Source: Endocalyx cinctus (Eukaryota; Ascomycota; Sordariomycetes; Amphisphaeriales; Apiosporaceae). Taken from it: a stretch of 64,000 bases of DNA. The stretch lies in contig BCKC01000001.1 in the NCBI GenBank assembly GCA_001600455.1, forward strand, positions 3,932,441 to 3,996,440, written 5' to 3'. This document shows, one piece after another, positions 20,352 to 30,737 of the stretch; position 1 is the first letter of the stretch, and the number at the start of each line of letters is the position of its first letter. Under the pieces are notes generated by a model. It saw only the letters and a list, made by a program, of their open reading frames with translations, was not told where the DNA came from and made no database searches. A program made the translations under genes and the position numbers.

Positions 20352-23300
20352 CTATTTTGCCATAACGTCAACGTAACGCCCAGACTTTCTCGCCTTCTTC
20401 GCTCCTGGCTTTCTCGGCCCTGCAGCGCCAAGAAGATCGTCAATACTGCTAGCGTTGCTGAGACTAGTGGTCGGTCTGCTTGGTGGGCCGCTAGGTGGCC
20501 CGCCCGCGGCACTAGCATTGCTTTGACCCGAAATAGATCGCATCATCGGCGGGGCTAGAACTGGCAGGTTCAAGCTCTCTTGGGAAGCCATCTTGCTCAG
20601 CCCCGGGGGAGGCATTGCTCTCATGCTAGGCGAACCAGGCGGGGGAGCCGTTAACCCGGCCATGGGTGGAGGGGGGGTCCCGTTACGAGAGGACGATGAT
20701 CGCGGCGGGGGCGGTGTCGCAGTTTTTACCGGTGAGTTATCGGCTCCTGGTTTTTTGTTTACCCAGCGTTTGAGATCTGGATCGTAAACAAAACTGCTCG
20801 CCTCACCGAGTTTAGCCTTGATAGGCTTGTTCGGTATCTCAGCTGGCTCTTTCTTACTACCGCCGCTAAACCATCCTCCGAAGCCCCAGCCCTTCTTGGT
20901 AGTCGCTTTCTCTTGCTCGGCAGCTCGTTTCGCTATGATTATATTAGTGAATCGTGAATAAATAATCGGTACAATCAACTTACCCTCTTCCTCTGCCACT
21001 TTACGGAACATCTCCTCATTCTCTCGATCCTTGTCAGATTTAGACTTTGTCGGCGCCTTCAATCCAGGGATGTCATCGTCGTCGTCACCAAGCATAAAGT
21101 TACGTTTCTTTGGTTGGTCATCGGATTCTTCGTCGTTAGATGGACCTGGTTCGTACGAGGGGGGCTCGAAACTTGATGGCTGATACGAAGGTGCTTCGTA
21201 ACTGCTAGAAGTCGTCTCCGTTTGCAGCGATGGTGGTTCGTAAGAATTCATTGATGGTGGTTCATATCCTCCATATGAAGGAGGCTGATAGCTCGAGCTG
21301 AAACTGTCCTCCTTTGTAGGATCGGCCTTTGCCTCTGCAGGCGCACCATATGGCTGGTAGCCCGAGAACGAAGTACTAGAATTTTGCACAGGCAATGGGT
21401 CTTGCAGTGAAGTTTGAGAAGTGGGTGCGTAAGGCGAGGCATCTGAAGTAACAGGAGCCGCGGGATGGAAACCAGAGGATGGTAGCGAGGTGCTCATCTC
21501 AGTTGCAGGCATGTACGGGCTACCATAACCGGAATATAGATCAGTTTTAGATCCTTGCCTCTGTAACTCATATGAACTCCTTTGAATCTCGCCCGATGTC
21601 CTCTCCATGGAAGATCTCGGAGCATGCGTGGAATCATAAGGAGATCCAAGCGGCTGTGACGCCGCTGGAGCGTAACGTGACGAAGCCTTGTTGGCAGCGA
21701 CAGGAGGTACATGAGCCATAGTTGGAGATGGACCACTAGTTCCGTATATCTCGAAGTTCGAGACGGATGGGGAACGACTGATGGTCGGGGTGCCAACAGG
21801 AATGCCAGCAAAGGGACTACCTTGAGCACCATTGCCTGCTGCACCCTTCGCCGCCCCGTCCTCGTCGTCACCCGCAACGAACTTGTTAAAACGACTCCAC
21901 ATGTTGCTTGAAACTTGGTTCATCGTCGGTTTAGGAATCCACGATGATGATTCTTCCTTGGGCGCCTGCTTCAGGCGAGTCATGAGGTCATCGACATATG
22001 ACTCGAGTACGGGATTATAATATGGGGATCTCTTCGTCTGAGCCATAATGGCACTGAAGATTCCTTCGCAGTATTGTAAAGCCTTGTCTCGGAATCCGTA
22101 TTCGGCTAGCGTCATAGCATGCTGCAGTTTATATGCAGCCAAGTGTGGACAGCTCTGCGTCGCACTTGCACCGCCAGCGAGAGTAAGGCCATATTCGTAC
22201 ACTTCACTTAGTTGGAGGGCTTCAGTTTCTTTGGCAAATTGGTCAGCCTGGCGCTTATGATCAGCGCCAACCAAAACAAAATGGGCATTTGGATCGTCAA
22301 GGCCACCAAAAATGGCCTGAGTTCTTGCGAAGATGTAACAAATATGAGCTGCTTCTGCTCGGCCGTATCCTGACAACAGATTGCCAAGAGAAATTAAAGC
22401 TTGAGCATCACCGTGACTCCTGTTGTTGAGAATCAGGCCAAGGGTCTCGCGCCATTTGTCTAGGCCAGCAAGGGCGTCGGCAGACGGGGCGGCCGAGTTA
22501 GATGTTGACATTAGTTGAAAGCCCGCTCGTGCATGAACTGGGACAAGTGCATCGACAGACTCAGCGAAATTGCCAGAGAGAACTCCGTACAGTGCAGCAA
22601 TTGACTCATTGCCTTGGCCAGGATGGTTCACCTCTTTCTTGATAAACTCTTGCGCAACCTGCCTATAAAGTTCGGCGTTCTGCAGTGTATTTGAAATGAG
22701 CATCGCATGGCCCCATAATCTCTTATCTACTGCGTGCCATACGGCCTTTTCCCGATCGCCAGAGAGGAGATGTCTCCGTATTTGCTCCATTGCGGTAGAA
22801 TCCACAGCATCTGCTTGCATGCTAGTGAGAGGTGAAGAGATGCCGGTGAGATCAACTCCAGCAGAAACGGCAGATGCAAGCTCCGGGCTTGCAGCATCCA
22901 AACCTGGAGAAATAACATCCCTAACAGCCTTGTCAACGGTGGGATTACCTTCCAAGACACCGTCATGCTCGACGAGAACTTTCAGTATCTTCCACAATAG
23001 TATACGCTCAACGGCACGCTTATCCTCATGGGACACGTGCTGTTGGAAGGAAACGTTTGGAAGGGTACTCTCGAGACCTTCAATGCCAGCAGTGAGCCAA
23101 GCAATAGTCTCCTTTTTCTTTGATTTACCCTTGAGCGGCCCGGGGAATTTAGCTAGCCGCTCCTCCAACGCTTGTACATCCTTGATATGTTTAACCTTGA
23201 CCTCTCCAGGGCTACGAATAATCTGCGGTGTAGAATGGCTTATCCCATATCTGGGGACATCCTTGGGGAAGGACGTGACAAGCAATCCTCCAACACCCCA

Positions 23301-26135
23301 GGTAATAGCGGGAGCCCCTCTCCAACGTTGCAAGGGGTCCAGTTCACGACCATCAGTCGGAGGAACGAGGTTCAAATGCTGTGACATACCTCGCGCTCTA
23401 ACAGTAGGACGCGGCAATTCTGGGCCTTGCAAATCGTGCGGCGAGGAAGCGCCTTGGACCGAAGACGGTCTAGGTATAGGGTCAACGGCTCTTCCACCCG
23501 TTCGATTTCCATAGAGAGATCCTGGAGACTGCGTCTGAGATCGAGGAGGCGGTACGAAGTTGACTTCCTTGGACGGCATGGGCACGGGGGATTGCGGAAT
23601 GTAATTTGAGGTGCTCCGTTTTGGAGGAGACAAAGTGCCAGTTGACAATCCACTTTGAGGCGGCGGTGTGTGCCTACTGCGAGTAGGGCTATATCTAGAC
23701 TCCGGCGAGGAAAGGGAGGCTGGGAGCTTGGGAACATTCTGAGGAGAGCGCAATGGCGATTGATCCTCTTCCACTTCCTGTGTTGGTGGTAAAGAAGGCA
23801 CTCTTGTAAGTCGATGCTCGTATTGGGACGAGCTGCTTCGGGCTAGCGGTACACCAGCTGTATGAGTTGGGCTACTCAATTTGTTTAAATGGTCCTGCTG
23901 TGACGAGACTTCGAAGTGGGCAAGGGGACTAGACGTCCTAGGCTGATAGTGACCACCGCTCGAAGATCGGGACGCCGGCGGTGCAGGCGAGTACCGGGTA
24001 TTTGCAGGAGGCGCATGCGATACTCCATTGACCGCAGGGGGTGCTGGGGAATATCTACTGCTTGTTGCTGAGGGAACAGGGGGTTTCATGTTGGAATTAG
24101 AGGGTGACGATTCATAGAGGCCTGGACGCTCTGGAGCTACAAGAGCTGGTATGCCCACGGATGGCTCTGCACTTAGACTGGCTTGCATAGCAGGCGGCGA
24201 GCTTCGAGGAGGGGCACTGGGCGGGGGTTGCCCGTGGTCATTTTGAAGTGGTGGTGACCCAAGACTGCTCTGTCTCGAGGATGGGCGGTGCTTATTAGTT
24301 ATTGGTAAATCTTCAAAGAAACTAGATTTTGATCTCAACTGCGGTACAAGTTTTTGGGCAGGTACAGGCGGCGGCGGCTGATTTGCGTGACTGGATCCAG
24401 GTGGTGACAAACTCGAAGTGGAGCCTACTGTATGAGGAGGTTGAGAATATACAGCACTATGGCTCCGTGGAGGACCAGTTGGCGGCGGCATAGACGGTGC
24501 CGTGTTTTCTCGGCGAAGCGACTGGGTACTAACCCTCTTCTTCGGCTTCACGACATCCATCGGTAGGTCGTACGGAGATTGATATCCACCTTTGGATTTG
24601 CTCGCAAAGCTTTGGGCTTTTGGCATCTCGGGTCGCGGCGCAGGTGGAGCGAACGCATTGCTCATCGGCGGAGCAGTGATAGGCTGGGAGTATGGCTGAG
24701 GTGGTTGAATTTGTGACATGACGGAAGATGGTGCGTACGGGTTCTGGGCTGCTAGTTGAGGCTGTGTCTGTAAGTTTTGAGGAGTGTAGCGACCGTTTAA
24801 GCTTGGCTGAGATTGAACTGCAGCAGCTACTGGAGGTATTTCTTCGGCTGTGTCGTCTAGGAATCCTTCATCATCACTTCCAAAAATGTCTGCTGGATCT
24901 AGTTCCTTAGGCGCTGGCGCAGAGTCAAGCAGGAAATCTTCATCGTCATCATCGCCAAAAGCAGCCGCCCACTTGGCATCAAGATCTTCTTTCTTGGGAA
25001 CCTCGGTCGCAGAATCCCCATTGACATGTTTATCGGTCAGGGATTGCGAAACTGGTTCTTTATTCGAGGTCACCTTCTCAATTGGAGTCGGAGGCTCAGA
25101 GTCCATATTAGAATCGATCATCTGGCCAATTACCATGGTGGTAGACTTGCGTTTGAGAGCATGCTCAAATGGGTCCTGACCTGCATGTTGCGGTTTGTCC
25201 TGGACTTGACCGAAGAAATCGTCGCCGGCATCTCCGGTTTCATCTTGCCCAAATAAATCAGCGGATGGAGATTGGGTCTCGACATTTTTAGGCTCTGCCG
25301 ACTGTGGTTCATCATGTGGAATCAGAGGCACGCCTTCTTCAAATCGCGCATCCGATTCCTCCTCTTCCGTGGCCATAAAATCACCACTAATAGAGTTCTG
25401 AAAGAATGCATCTTCCGTAGCGCGGTCACGCGATTCATTCTCATCAATTGCGCCGGAGATGCCGGGACGAGTATTCGAATCGGTATCAAGTTCTTGTTTT
25501 TCGGCTTCTTGTATTATCTCTTCAACTTGATTCGAGGCAAGTGGATGGTCTATTTGTTCGTCCAGTGTTCTCTCAGTTGCGGGTACGGCAGGGAATGAAT
25601 TGGTTCGTTCGTTTGGAGGCATGAATTTGAAAAGATCAGTCTCGTGGCGCTGTAAGCTCCACTCGACATCTTCGTCGTCATTGAAGCTCATTTCATGGGA
25701 TACAGTTCGCGCGAATGAGATGGTACTCGAATGTTTGGCAGCGTTGGAAGTAGTCGAAACAGGCGGCTCATATACAGGTTCATTGTCCTGGGGTTCAGGT
25801 TCCGGAGGTGCATTGTTTTCTGACGTTGACGTGGTTGCCGGTACAGAGTCGGATAGATCCCAGGCCGCAGCGCCGGATTCTTCATCGCCATCATTAAACT
25901 GATCCAGGAAAGCGCCTTCATTTGAAGAATTCCCATCCCGGGGTATTATCGCTTCGTGATTTATATCGAGTTTGCCCTCGTGGGAGCTCTTAATGTGGGT
26001 TGAAGGATGGTCATTAGTTGTAGCTGGTAGCGATTGGCTCGTAGTTTCATCTGAAATGGTTGACGACTTTTGCGTGTTATTATTATCTGGCATCATAGCC
26101 GGATGCCACGACGCGTTTGGGGTACCGGACTCCAT
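20352..26135 (-). CDS. SEC16: Sec16, COPII coat assembly scaffold
   Basis: One open frame of 1927 codons covers the gene. A 51-base insert at 20933-20983 has perfect intron signals (GTAAGT, CACTAAT branch, ATAG) and a length divisible by three, so the spliced protein is 1910 residues with VAEEEAKRAAEQEK at the join. The N-terminal half is acidic, then Pro/Ser-rich low complexity. The conserved central domain that folds with Sec13 starts near ITWGVGGLLVTSFPKDVPRYG (about residue 940) and runs through an alpha-solenoid to about 1390. The C-terminal part has repeated SYEPPS-like units (about 1610-1680) and the family motif KPIKAKLGEASSFVYDPDLKRWVNK (about 1770-1795). Sec16 organises ER exit sites and nucleates COPII vesicles through Sec23/24, Sec31 and Sar1. 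Confidence 0.95.
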   Translation of the reverse strand: MESGTPNASWHPAMMPDNNNTQKSSTISDETTSQSLPATTNDHPSTHIKSSHEGKLDINHEAIIPRDGNSSNEGAFLDQFNDGDEESGAAAWDLSDSVPATTSTSENNAPPEPEPQDNEPVYEPPVSTTSNAAKHSSTISFARTVSHEMSFNDDEDVEWSLQRHETDLFKFMPPNERTNSFPAVPATERTLDEQIDHPLASNQVEEIIQEAEKQELDTDSNTRPGISGAIDENESRDRATEDAFFQNSISGDFMATEEEESDARFEEGVPLIPHDEPQSAEPKNVETQSPSADLFGQDETGDAGDDFFGQVQDKPQHAGQDPFEHALKRKSTTMVIGQMIDSNMDSEPPTPIEKVTSNKEPVSQSLTDKHVNGDSATEVPKKEDLDAKWAAAFGDDDDEDFLLDSAPAPKELDPADIFGSDDEGFLDDTAEEIPPVAAAVQSQPSLNGRYTPQNLQTQPQLAAQNPYAPSSVMSQIQPPQPYSQPITAPPMSNAFAPPAPRPEMPKAQSFASKSKGGYQSPYDLPMDVVKPKKRVSTQSLRRENTAPSMPPPTGPPRSHSAVYSQPPHTVGSTSSLSPPGSSHANQPPPPVPAQKLVPQLRSKSSFFEDLPITNKHRPSSRQSSLGSPPLQNDHGQPPPSAPPRSSPPAMQASLSAEPSVGIPALVAPERPGLYESSPSNSNMKPPVPSATSSRYSPAPPAVNGVSHAPPANTRYSPAPPASRSSSGGHYQPRTSSPLAHFEVSSQQDHLNKLSSPTHTAGVPLARSSSSQYEHRLTRVPSLPPTQEVEEDQSPLRSPQNVPKLPASLSSPESRYSPTRSRHTPPPQSGLSTGTLSPPKRSTSNYIPQSPVPMPSKEVNFVPPPRSQTQSPGSLYGNRTGGRAVDPIPRPSSVQGASSPHDLQGPELPRPTVRARGMSQHLNLVPPTDGRELDPLQRWRGAPAITWGVGGLLVTSFPKDVPRYGISHSTPQIIRSPGEVKVKHIKDVQALEERLAKFPGPLKGKSKKKETIAWLTAGIEGLESTLPNVSFQQHVSHEDKRAVERILLWKILKVLVEHDGVLEGNPTVDKAVRDVISPGLDAASPELASAVSAGVDLTGISSPLTSMQADAVDSTAMEQIRRHLLSGDREKAVWHAVDKRLWGHAMLISNTLQNAELYRQVAQEFIKKEVNHPGQGNESIAALYGVLSGNFAESVDALVPVHARAGFQLMSTSNSAAPSADALAGLDKWRETLGLILNNRSHGDAQALISLGNLLSGYGRAEAAHICYIFARTQAIFGGLDDPNAHFVLVGADHKRQADQFAKETEALQLSEVYEYGLTLAGGASATQSCPHLAAYKLQHAMTLAEYGFRDKALQYCEGIFSAIMAQTKRSPYYNPVLESYVDDLMTRLKQAPKEESSSWIPKPTMNQVSSNMWSRFNKFVAGDDEDGAAKGAAGNGAQGSPFAGIPVGTPTISRSPSVSNFEIYGTSGPSPTMAHVPPVAANKASSRYAPAASQPLGSPYDSTHAPRSSMERTSGEIQRSSYELQRQGSKTDLYSGYGSPYMPATEMSTSLPSSGFHPAAPVTSDASPYAPTSQTSLQDPLPVQNSSTSFSGYQPYGAPAEAKADPTKEDSFSSSYQPPSYGGYEPPSMNSYEPPSLQTETTSSSYEAPSYQPSSFEPPSYEPGPSNDEESDDQPKKRNFMLGDDDDDIPGLKAPTKSKSDKDRENEEMFRKVAEEEGKLIVPIIYSRFTNIIIAKRAAEQEKATTKKGWGFGGWFSGGSKKEPAEIPNKPIKAKLGEASSFVYDPDLKRWVNKKPGADNSPVKTATPPPPRSSSSRNGTPPPPMAGLTAPPPGSPSMRAMPPPGLSKMASQESLNLPVLAPPMMRSISGQSNASAAGGPPSGPPSRPTTSLSNASSIDDLLGAAGPRKPGAKKARKSGRYVDVMAK

Positions 26136-26743
26136 GATATTATAGTCCGCTCAAACAATCACCGGAATCTCGTAAAGCCAAAGAAGATCTTTATAAACGA
26201 CAAGAAGGAGAAGGAGAGTAATACTGTTTAAAACAAAGTGTTGATGATTAGTGGTGTCTCGGAAGTTGTCATGAGCAGCCACATACGGGCCCGCCCGTTC
26301 CAGTGAGCGATAGGGGCAACCGAGAAGATAGTTTCAATAGTACAGAGTAAACGTGTAATGAATAAGAATGATATTTTAAGACTCACTTATACACACAAGA
26401 ATAATCGATAAAAGATAAATTAAATTAATGATATAAACTCCATCATAACCTTTTGGTTTGTTCAAGGAATATCGTCGCAATTTACAACGAGCAATGAGAA
26501 GGGAAAGAGAGAAAAGAAGAAGAAAAAAAAGTTAAGGTAAAGGTGTCAGATCCACAAGAAGAGGCTTTGGGTTCAAGAATAGAAATTAATTACATAGTAC
26601 ATACTAATACAAGAGGCTACATACCTAGGTAGTTTGGTACAGTAAATTGAAGGCTCTCTAATATGGCTTAGTTGGTTTTAACTGCCTAAATATGTATTAT
26701 TATAGTGTATTACTTGGATGTCGTAGGTACCTATATCCATGAG

Positions 26744-26761
26744 TACCTAGGTACCTAGGTA
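26744..26761. repeat. Overlapping TACCTAGGTA palindromes
   Basis: Two copies of the 10-base palindrome overlap by two bases. Further copies occur at 26622-26631 and 44847-44856, all in spacers. Confidence 0.85.
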
Positions 26762-27150
26762 GGTATGTACTGTGTATGGATACCCGTAGACTATGCTAGT
26801 ATACATATAGTGTATAATCCGATGATAAAAAAGGATCTGAGATTTATTAAAAGCTCTAGCCAAGGTCTTAATAGGTATCGAGCCTCGTTAGCCTTGAGGT
26901 ACAATCTACATACTATTTTTATGAAATCGTCTCGGATTGCTTACGTACATATACATATGCACGTCCCAATCATGGATACCTCCACTACTTAATTCATACA
27001 CAACGGACCTAAAAAAACACAGTGTCTACGCACTACTATGAACATTAATCAACTAGTATAAATCAGTACGGAGTACAGAGTACTTGCATCCACATATAAG
27101 ACACTCAATCCCCGGTATATTTCAAGCCCCGTGCTCCAAAGTTATCGTTA

Positions 27151-27174
27151 ATTATGTCATTATGTCATTATGTC
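27151..27174. repeat. (ATTATGTC)3 tandem repeat
   Basis: Three perfect head-to-tail copies of an 8-base unit about 430 bases beyond the aspartokinase stop codon. Confidence 0.9.
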
Positions 27175-27580
27175 ATATCTGTGCACCTCGCAGCAAAATC
27201 TCATTCCTCGATTTAGTAAACAGCTCCAAATATTTAGAAACACAAAGTCACCGTCTCATAGATTAAAGGAAACACCACATAGTTTCAGTCAATATGAACG
27301 GACATATATGTACATAGTATGTATCAAACTAAATGCAATCGCTTTTATTCACTTGTTTCCTTCTTTTATTTTCTAATTTTTAGTTTTATTTTTATTCTTA
27401 TCATTATTGACCAACCAGCAATGTTCCTGTAAATGCGAAAAAATGGCCATGATGCTCTCTAATCTTTGAACGCGAGGTTTTTCTTCCCTTAGCCGCCGTT
27501 CCAACGTTTTGGCATGTAATTCAAAAAAAAAAGAGGAATGCAAATGAAGCTTTATGGATCCCTTCTATGAATCATATGTA

Positions 27581-29527
27581 CTACTCTAAGAAGGTAAACA
27601 GGCTCGTATGTAATATGTTCATCGCCCTCGTCGCCTCCCTAGCATCGATGACACAGGATATATTTATCTCGCTGGCGCCTAATTATCATTGTTAATCGAG
27701 ACGACCGAAGGTTGATTCCAGAAGCACAAGAACAAATAAATACGTGATAACACACGTGTTCTTCTACGTCGCATAACAAATCAGGAAAGGAAAATTGCAA
27801 GAACACTCACCTTGAGATATCATTTCAATATTGACGTTGTTCTCACCGAGCGTCGAAAACATGCGACCCGCTATACCGATCATGTTCTTCATCTCCGCGC
27901 CTACCAGGCTTAATATTGCCATGTCAGGTAGCACGCTCACGTCGCCACAGTCTTCGAGTTCTTTCGTCGCCTTCTGAATCTGGTGTATCGATGAGTCGCC
28001 CTGGTGGATCGCCATGGAGACGTGTACTTCGCTCGTCGAGATCAGGTCTACGGATATTTTATGACTGTTGAGGATCGAGAAGACTCTGAGGAAAAACCCG
28101 TGTGAGATCGCCCGCTTGTTCGAATGTACGTTGATAACGGTAATATTGCTCTTAATAGTCACCGCGGTTGGCCGTTTCGGCATCGTTCGCAAAGAGGCAT
28201 CCGAAGGTCGCGATCTCTTAATTTGCTGTCCAGCCGATCTCACCGGATCTGGTAATACGACGGTGCCATTTCCGCGAGGGTTATTCACGTTTTTGATGCG
28301 AATCGGTATGGGTGGTTCCGCCTTGATCACCTGATCCATGGTTAAGTGGTGGATGACTTCGGAGCCGTAGAACGTGAGTTCGGCAGCTTCCGAAGGCGTG
28401 ATGGAAGTCAAAAGCCTTGCCGTCGGAACCTTGCTAGGGTCTGCCGTGAAGATACCGTCTACTTCCTTCCACACCTGGAGTTCTTCGGCATTCGTTGCTA
28501 CGGCTACCAACGCGGCGCATAGGTCGGTGTACCCGCGGCCGACATCGCCATCCATCAGACTACCCGGAACATTTCCAAAGAACCCCGTGACGACGGGAAC
28601 CCTTTCGTTACAGGCTTGTATTCTCTTCCGAAAGACGGATATGGCTTCTTTGTAGAACGCCGGCGTTAACCGGTCGGTGCTATCGTAATGCATGACATCT
28701 GATAAGTCTACATATTCGGCGTCGACATTCTACGGCAATTATTAGCAAAGGGAAGCAAAATCCACAAACGAAACAAGCCTACCCTGTCGTGTAACATAGC
28801 AACCACGAACCTACAGCTCAGCTTCTCGCCAAAGCTGACTACTCGGTCCTTTGATCTTGCATTGACTTCCAAATTGAATCGTTTCGTGGCGATGATATAA
28901 TCCGTCAACTCCTCGCAGTTTTCTTCTATTTTTCCAATCACAGATTTTTGTATGTCGGGGTGTTTTATGAATTCTTGGGCGGCGAGGATGTGGTCGGTAC
29001 AAATATCTTGGATGATAGATTTTGCCTTTTCGACCAGTTCATTCTGACTGATTTCGTTGCTCACCGTAGCTGATATGTCACGAAGATTCTTGTATATCTC
29101 AAGGAGACTGTGAAATTATTCTTAGTAAGGATGGACGCGGTTAGGATCGGTTGACTCACCGACTTGTCGTGCCGGTGACCTTCTTGCCCGTACTTCGAGC
29201 GGAACATACGACGGCGATCTTGTTAGACTGTAGGCCTGCACTGTTGATAAATAATTAGGAATGGTGATGGTTAGAAACTTTTTAAGAGTCGAGTTGTCAT
29301 ACCGCACTATATCTTCCGCAATCTATATAATTTGTGCAAGGCAATGAAGTCGGCGATCAGTTAGTCAGATGTTCTATCGGATTCAAGGGTCTGAAGGGGA
29401 AAAATCAAAATCAAATTTTTGCAGGGGCATTACGAACATTGATTGGGAATTTTCCCACACTTGTACCACCAAACTTCTGTACTATCCAACCCCCAGAGCT
29501 TGTGTTGCCCTGTAAACCACAATCCAT
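27581..29527 (-). CDS. HOM3: Aspartokinase, first step of Thr/Met synthesis
   Basis: Six exons (29438-29527, 29303-29322, 29160-29240, 28783-29107, 27811-28729, 27581-27678) give 510 residues, close to the 527 of yeast Hom3. The kinase N-terminus is WIVQKFGGTSVGKFPIN, followed by IAEDIVRAGLQSNK from a 20-base exon, then VVCSARSTGKKVTGTTSR and LHDRNVDAEYVDLSD. The nucleotide and aspartate sites continue with VVTGFFGNVP, GRGYTDLCAALVA and VDGIFTADPSKVP. Two ACT domains follow (about 370-510), ending SEINISCVIDAREATRAMNILHTSLFTFLE. It phosphorylates L-aspartate with ATP in the cytosol; threonine feedback through the ACT domains is known for the fungal enzyme. Intron 1 uses the unusual donor GTTCGT in my model; the frame and conserved residues support it, but it is the weakest splice site. 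Confidence 0.95.
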
Positions 29528-30737
29528 TGTAGGCATGTCCGAACTTTGAATATCCCAACTTTGAGATGTCAACTGTAAAATCTTTCGTTTGGAGGAGGGG
29601 TCTGTAAATTTATAAGGTTATACGAGAATTACTCGGTAGCGGGGTACTCTCGACAGAGCAACCAAGGGATAAAAATATATGAAAATTAGAAAATAAACAA
29701 CACCAAATTAGCAATTGAATAATGTAAATATAGAAACGATGGTACCATGCTAATTCTAAATGTCTAGTACTTCTGTTGTAAATAAAGACGATTATAGTTG
29801 GAAAAAGGAAAAAAGCAAAGAAGATAGAAAAAGCAAATAGAAAAAAAAAACAAAAAAAAAAGGATCAAGTCTAGAGGAATGGATTAGGTCGTAAAAGGTC
29901 GAAGTAGTCAAAATTACCCAATTAAGCCCCGTGAATCGGAGCTGCAAGGGACCAAGACGAGCTACCGATTAAGTACCTGAACCAGTTGAGCCCGCACTTG
30001 TATTGGATCGACCCAACCAATATGACGTTGACACCTAAACGGAATTCTCCAGGAAATCTTGGTCAACTTTCTTATAATAAATATTGCTAACCTACTTATT
30101 AGGCGCTTGGGCCGAGTTACCTGAAAACTGAACCGTGACTCAAAGGTCACGTAAATACCTAGGGCTGCTACGTAGGTTTTATAGAATTGATCAATCACTC
30201 ATCAAATGCAGTAATTTGTAAAGGAATATATATAGACCACGTTTCCTACTCTAATGCTGTATATCATACCAAATAATTAAATTGAATCTGATAGGATACA
30301 AACGTTTATCCTATCGCCTACATATCGTCCATTCATCTGCAGCCCTATAGCCTCAATCGCGGCAAGCTGAACACTAAACCGTCACCCAGCAATTAAAGTA
30401 GGGAAAAAAAAAAAAGGGATATCTATTTCCAAGGCGTATCGCCCGGGAAACTAGATTCAGAAGACATTACAATCACTTATACATTTCTAAGCAAATGCGA
30501 GTTGTCTAGAACTCGCATCTCAAAAAAATCACTATTTATCGTGTGTAGTCGTACCATCATGCCATCGTGTCGTGGGGCCCACCCCTATAAGTCGGCCTAA
30601 ATCCGTGAATGCCGAAACACAGGTAGCCAGTAGGTATAAAAGTCTATATGTAGACAAAGTTGCATCAAGAACGCCGCCGCCGTGATAAACAGGGAAAGAG
30701 AAACAACTAGCTAATCATGAGAATCAAAAGCGAAAGC
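29528..30737. other. Intergenic spacer
   Basis: Aspartokinase promoter side and RFX 3' side. AT-rich with A runs near 29838-29862 and 30402-30415. The open frame at 29962-30198 has no support. Confidence 0.6.

Larger units (their letters stand above)
26136..27580. other. Intergenic spacer rich in short palindromes
   Basis: SEC16 promoter side and aspartokinase 3' side. It holds three TACCTAGGTA palindromes (26622-26631, 26744-26753, 26752-26761), one TACGGAGTA (27067-27075) and an ATTATGTC tandem repeat. No gene seen. Confidence 0.6.

Noticed and set aside
22696..23514. 272-residue plus-strand frame inside SEC16
   Set aside because: Antisense shadow of the low-complexity coding sequence; no family motif.
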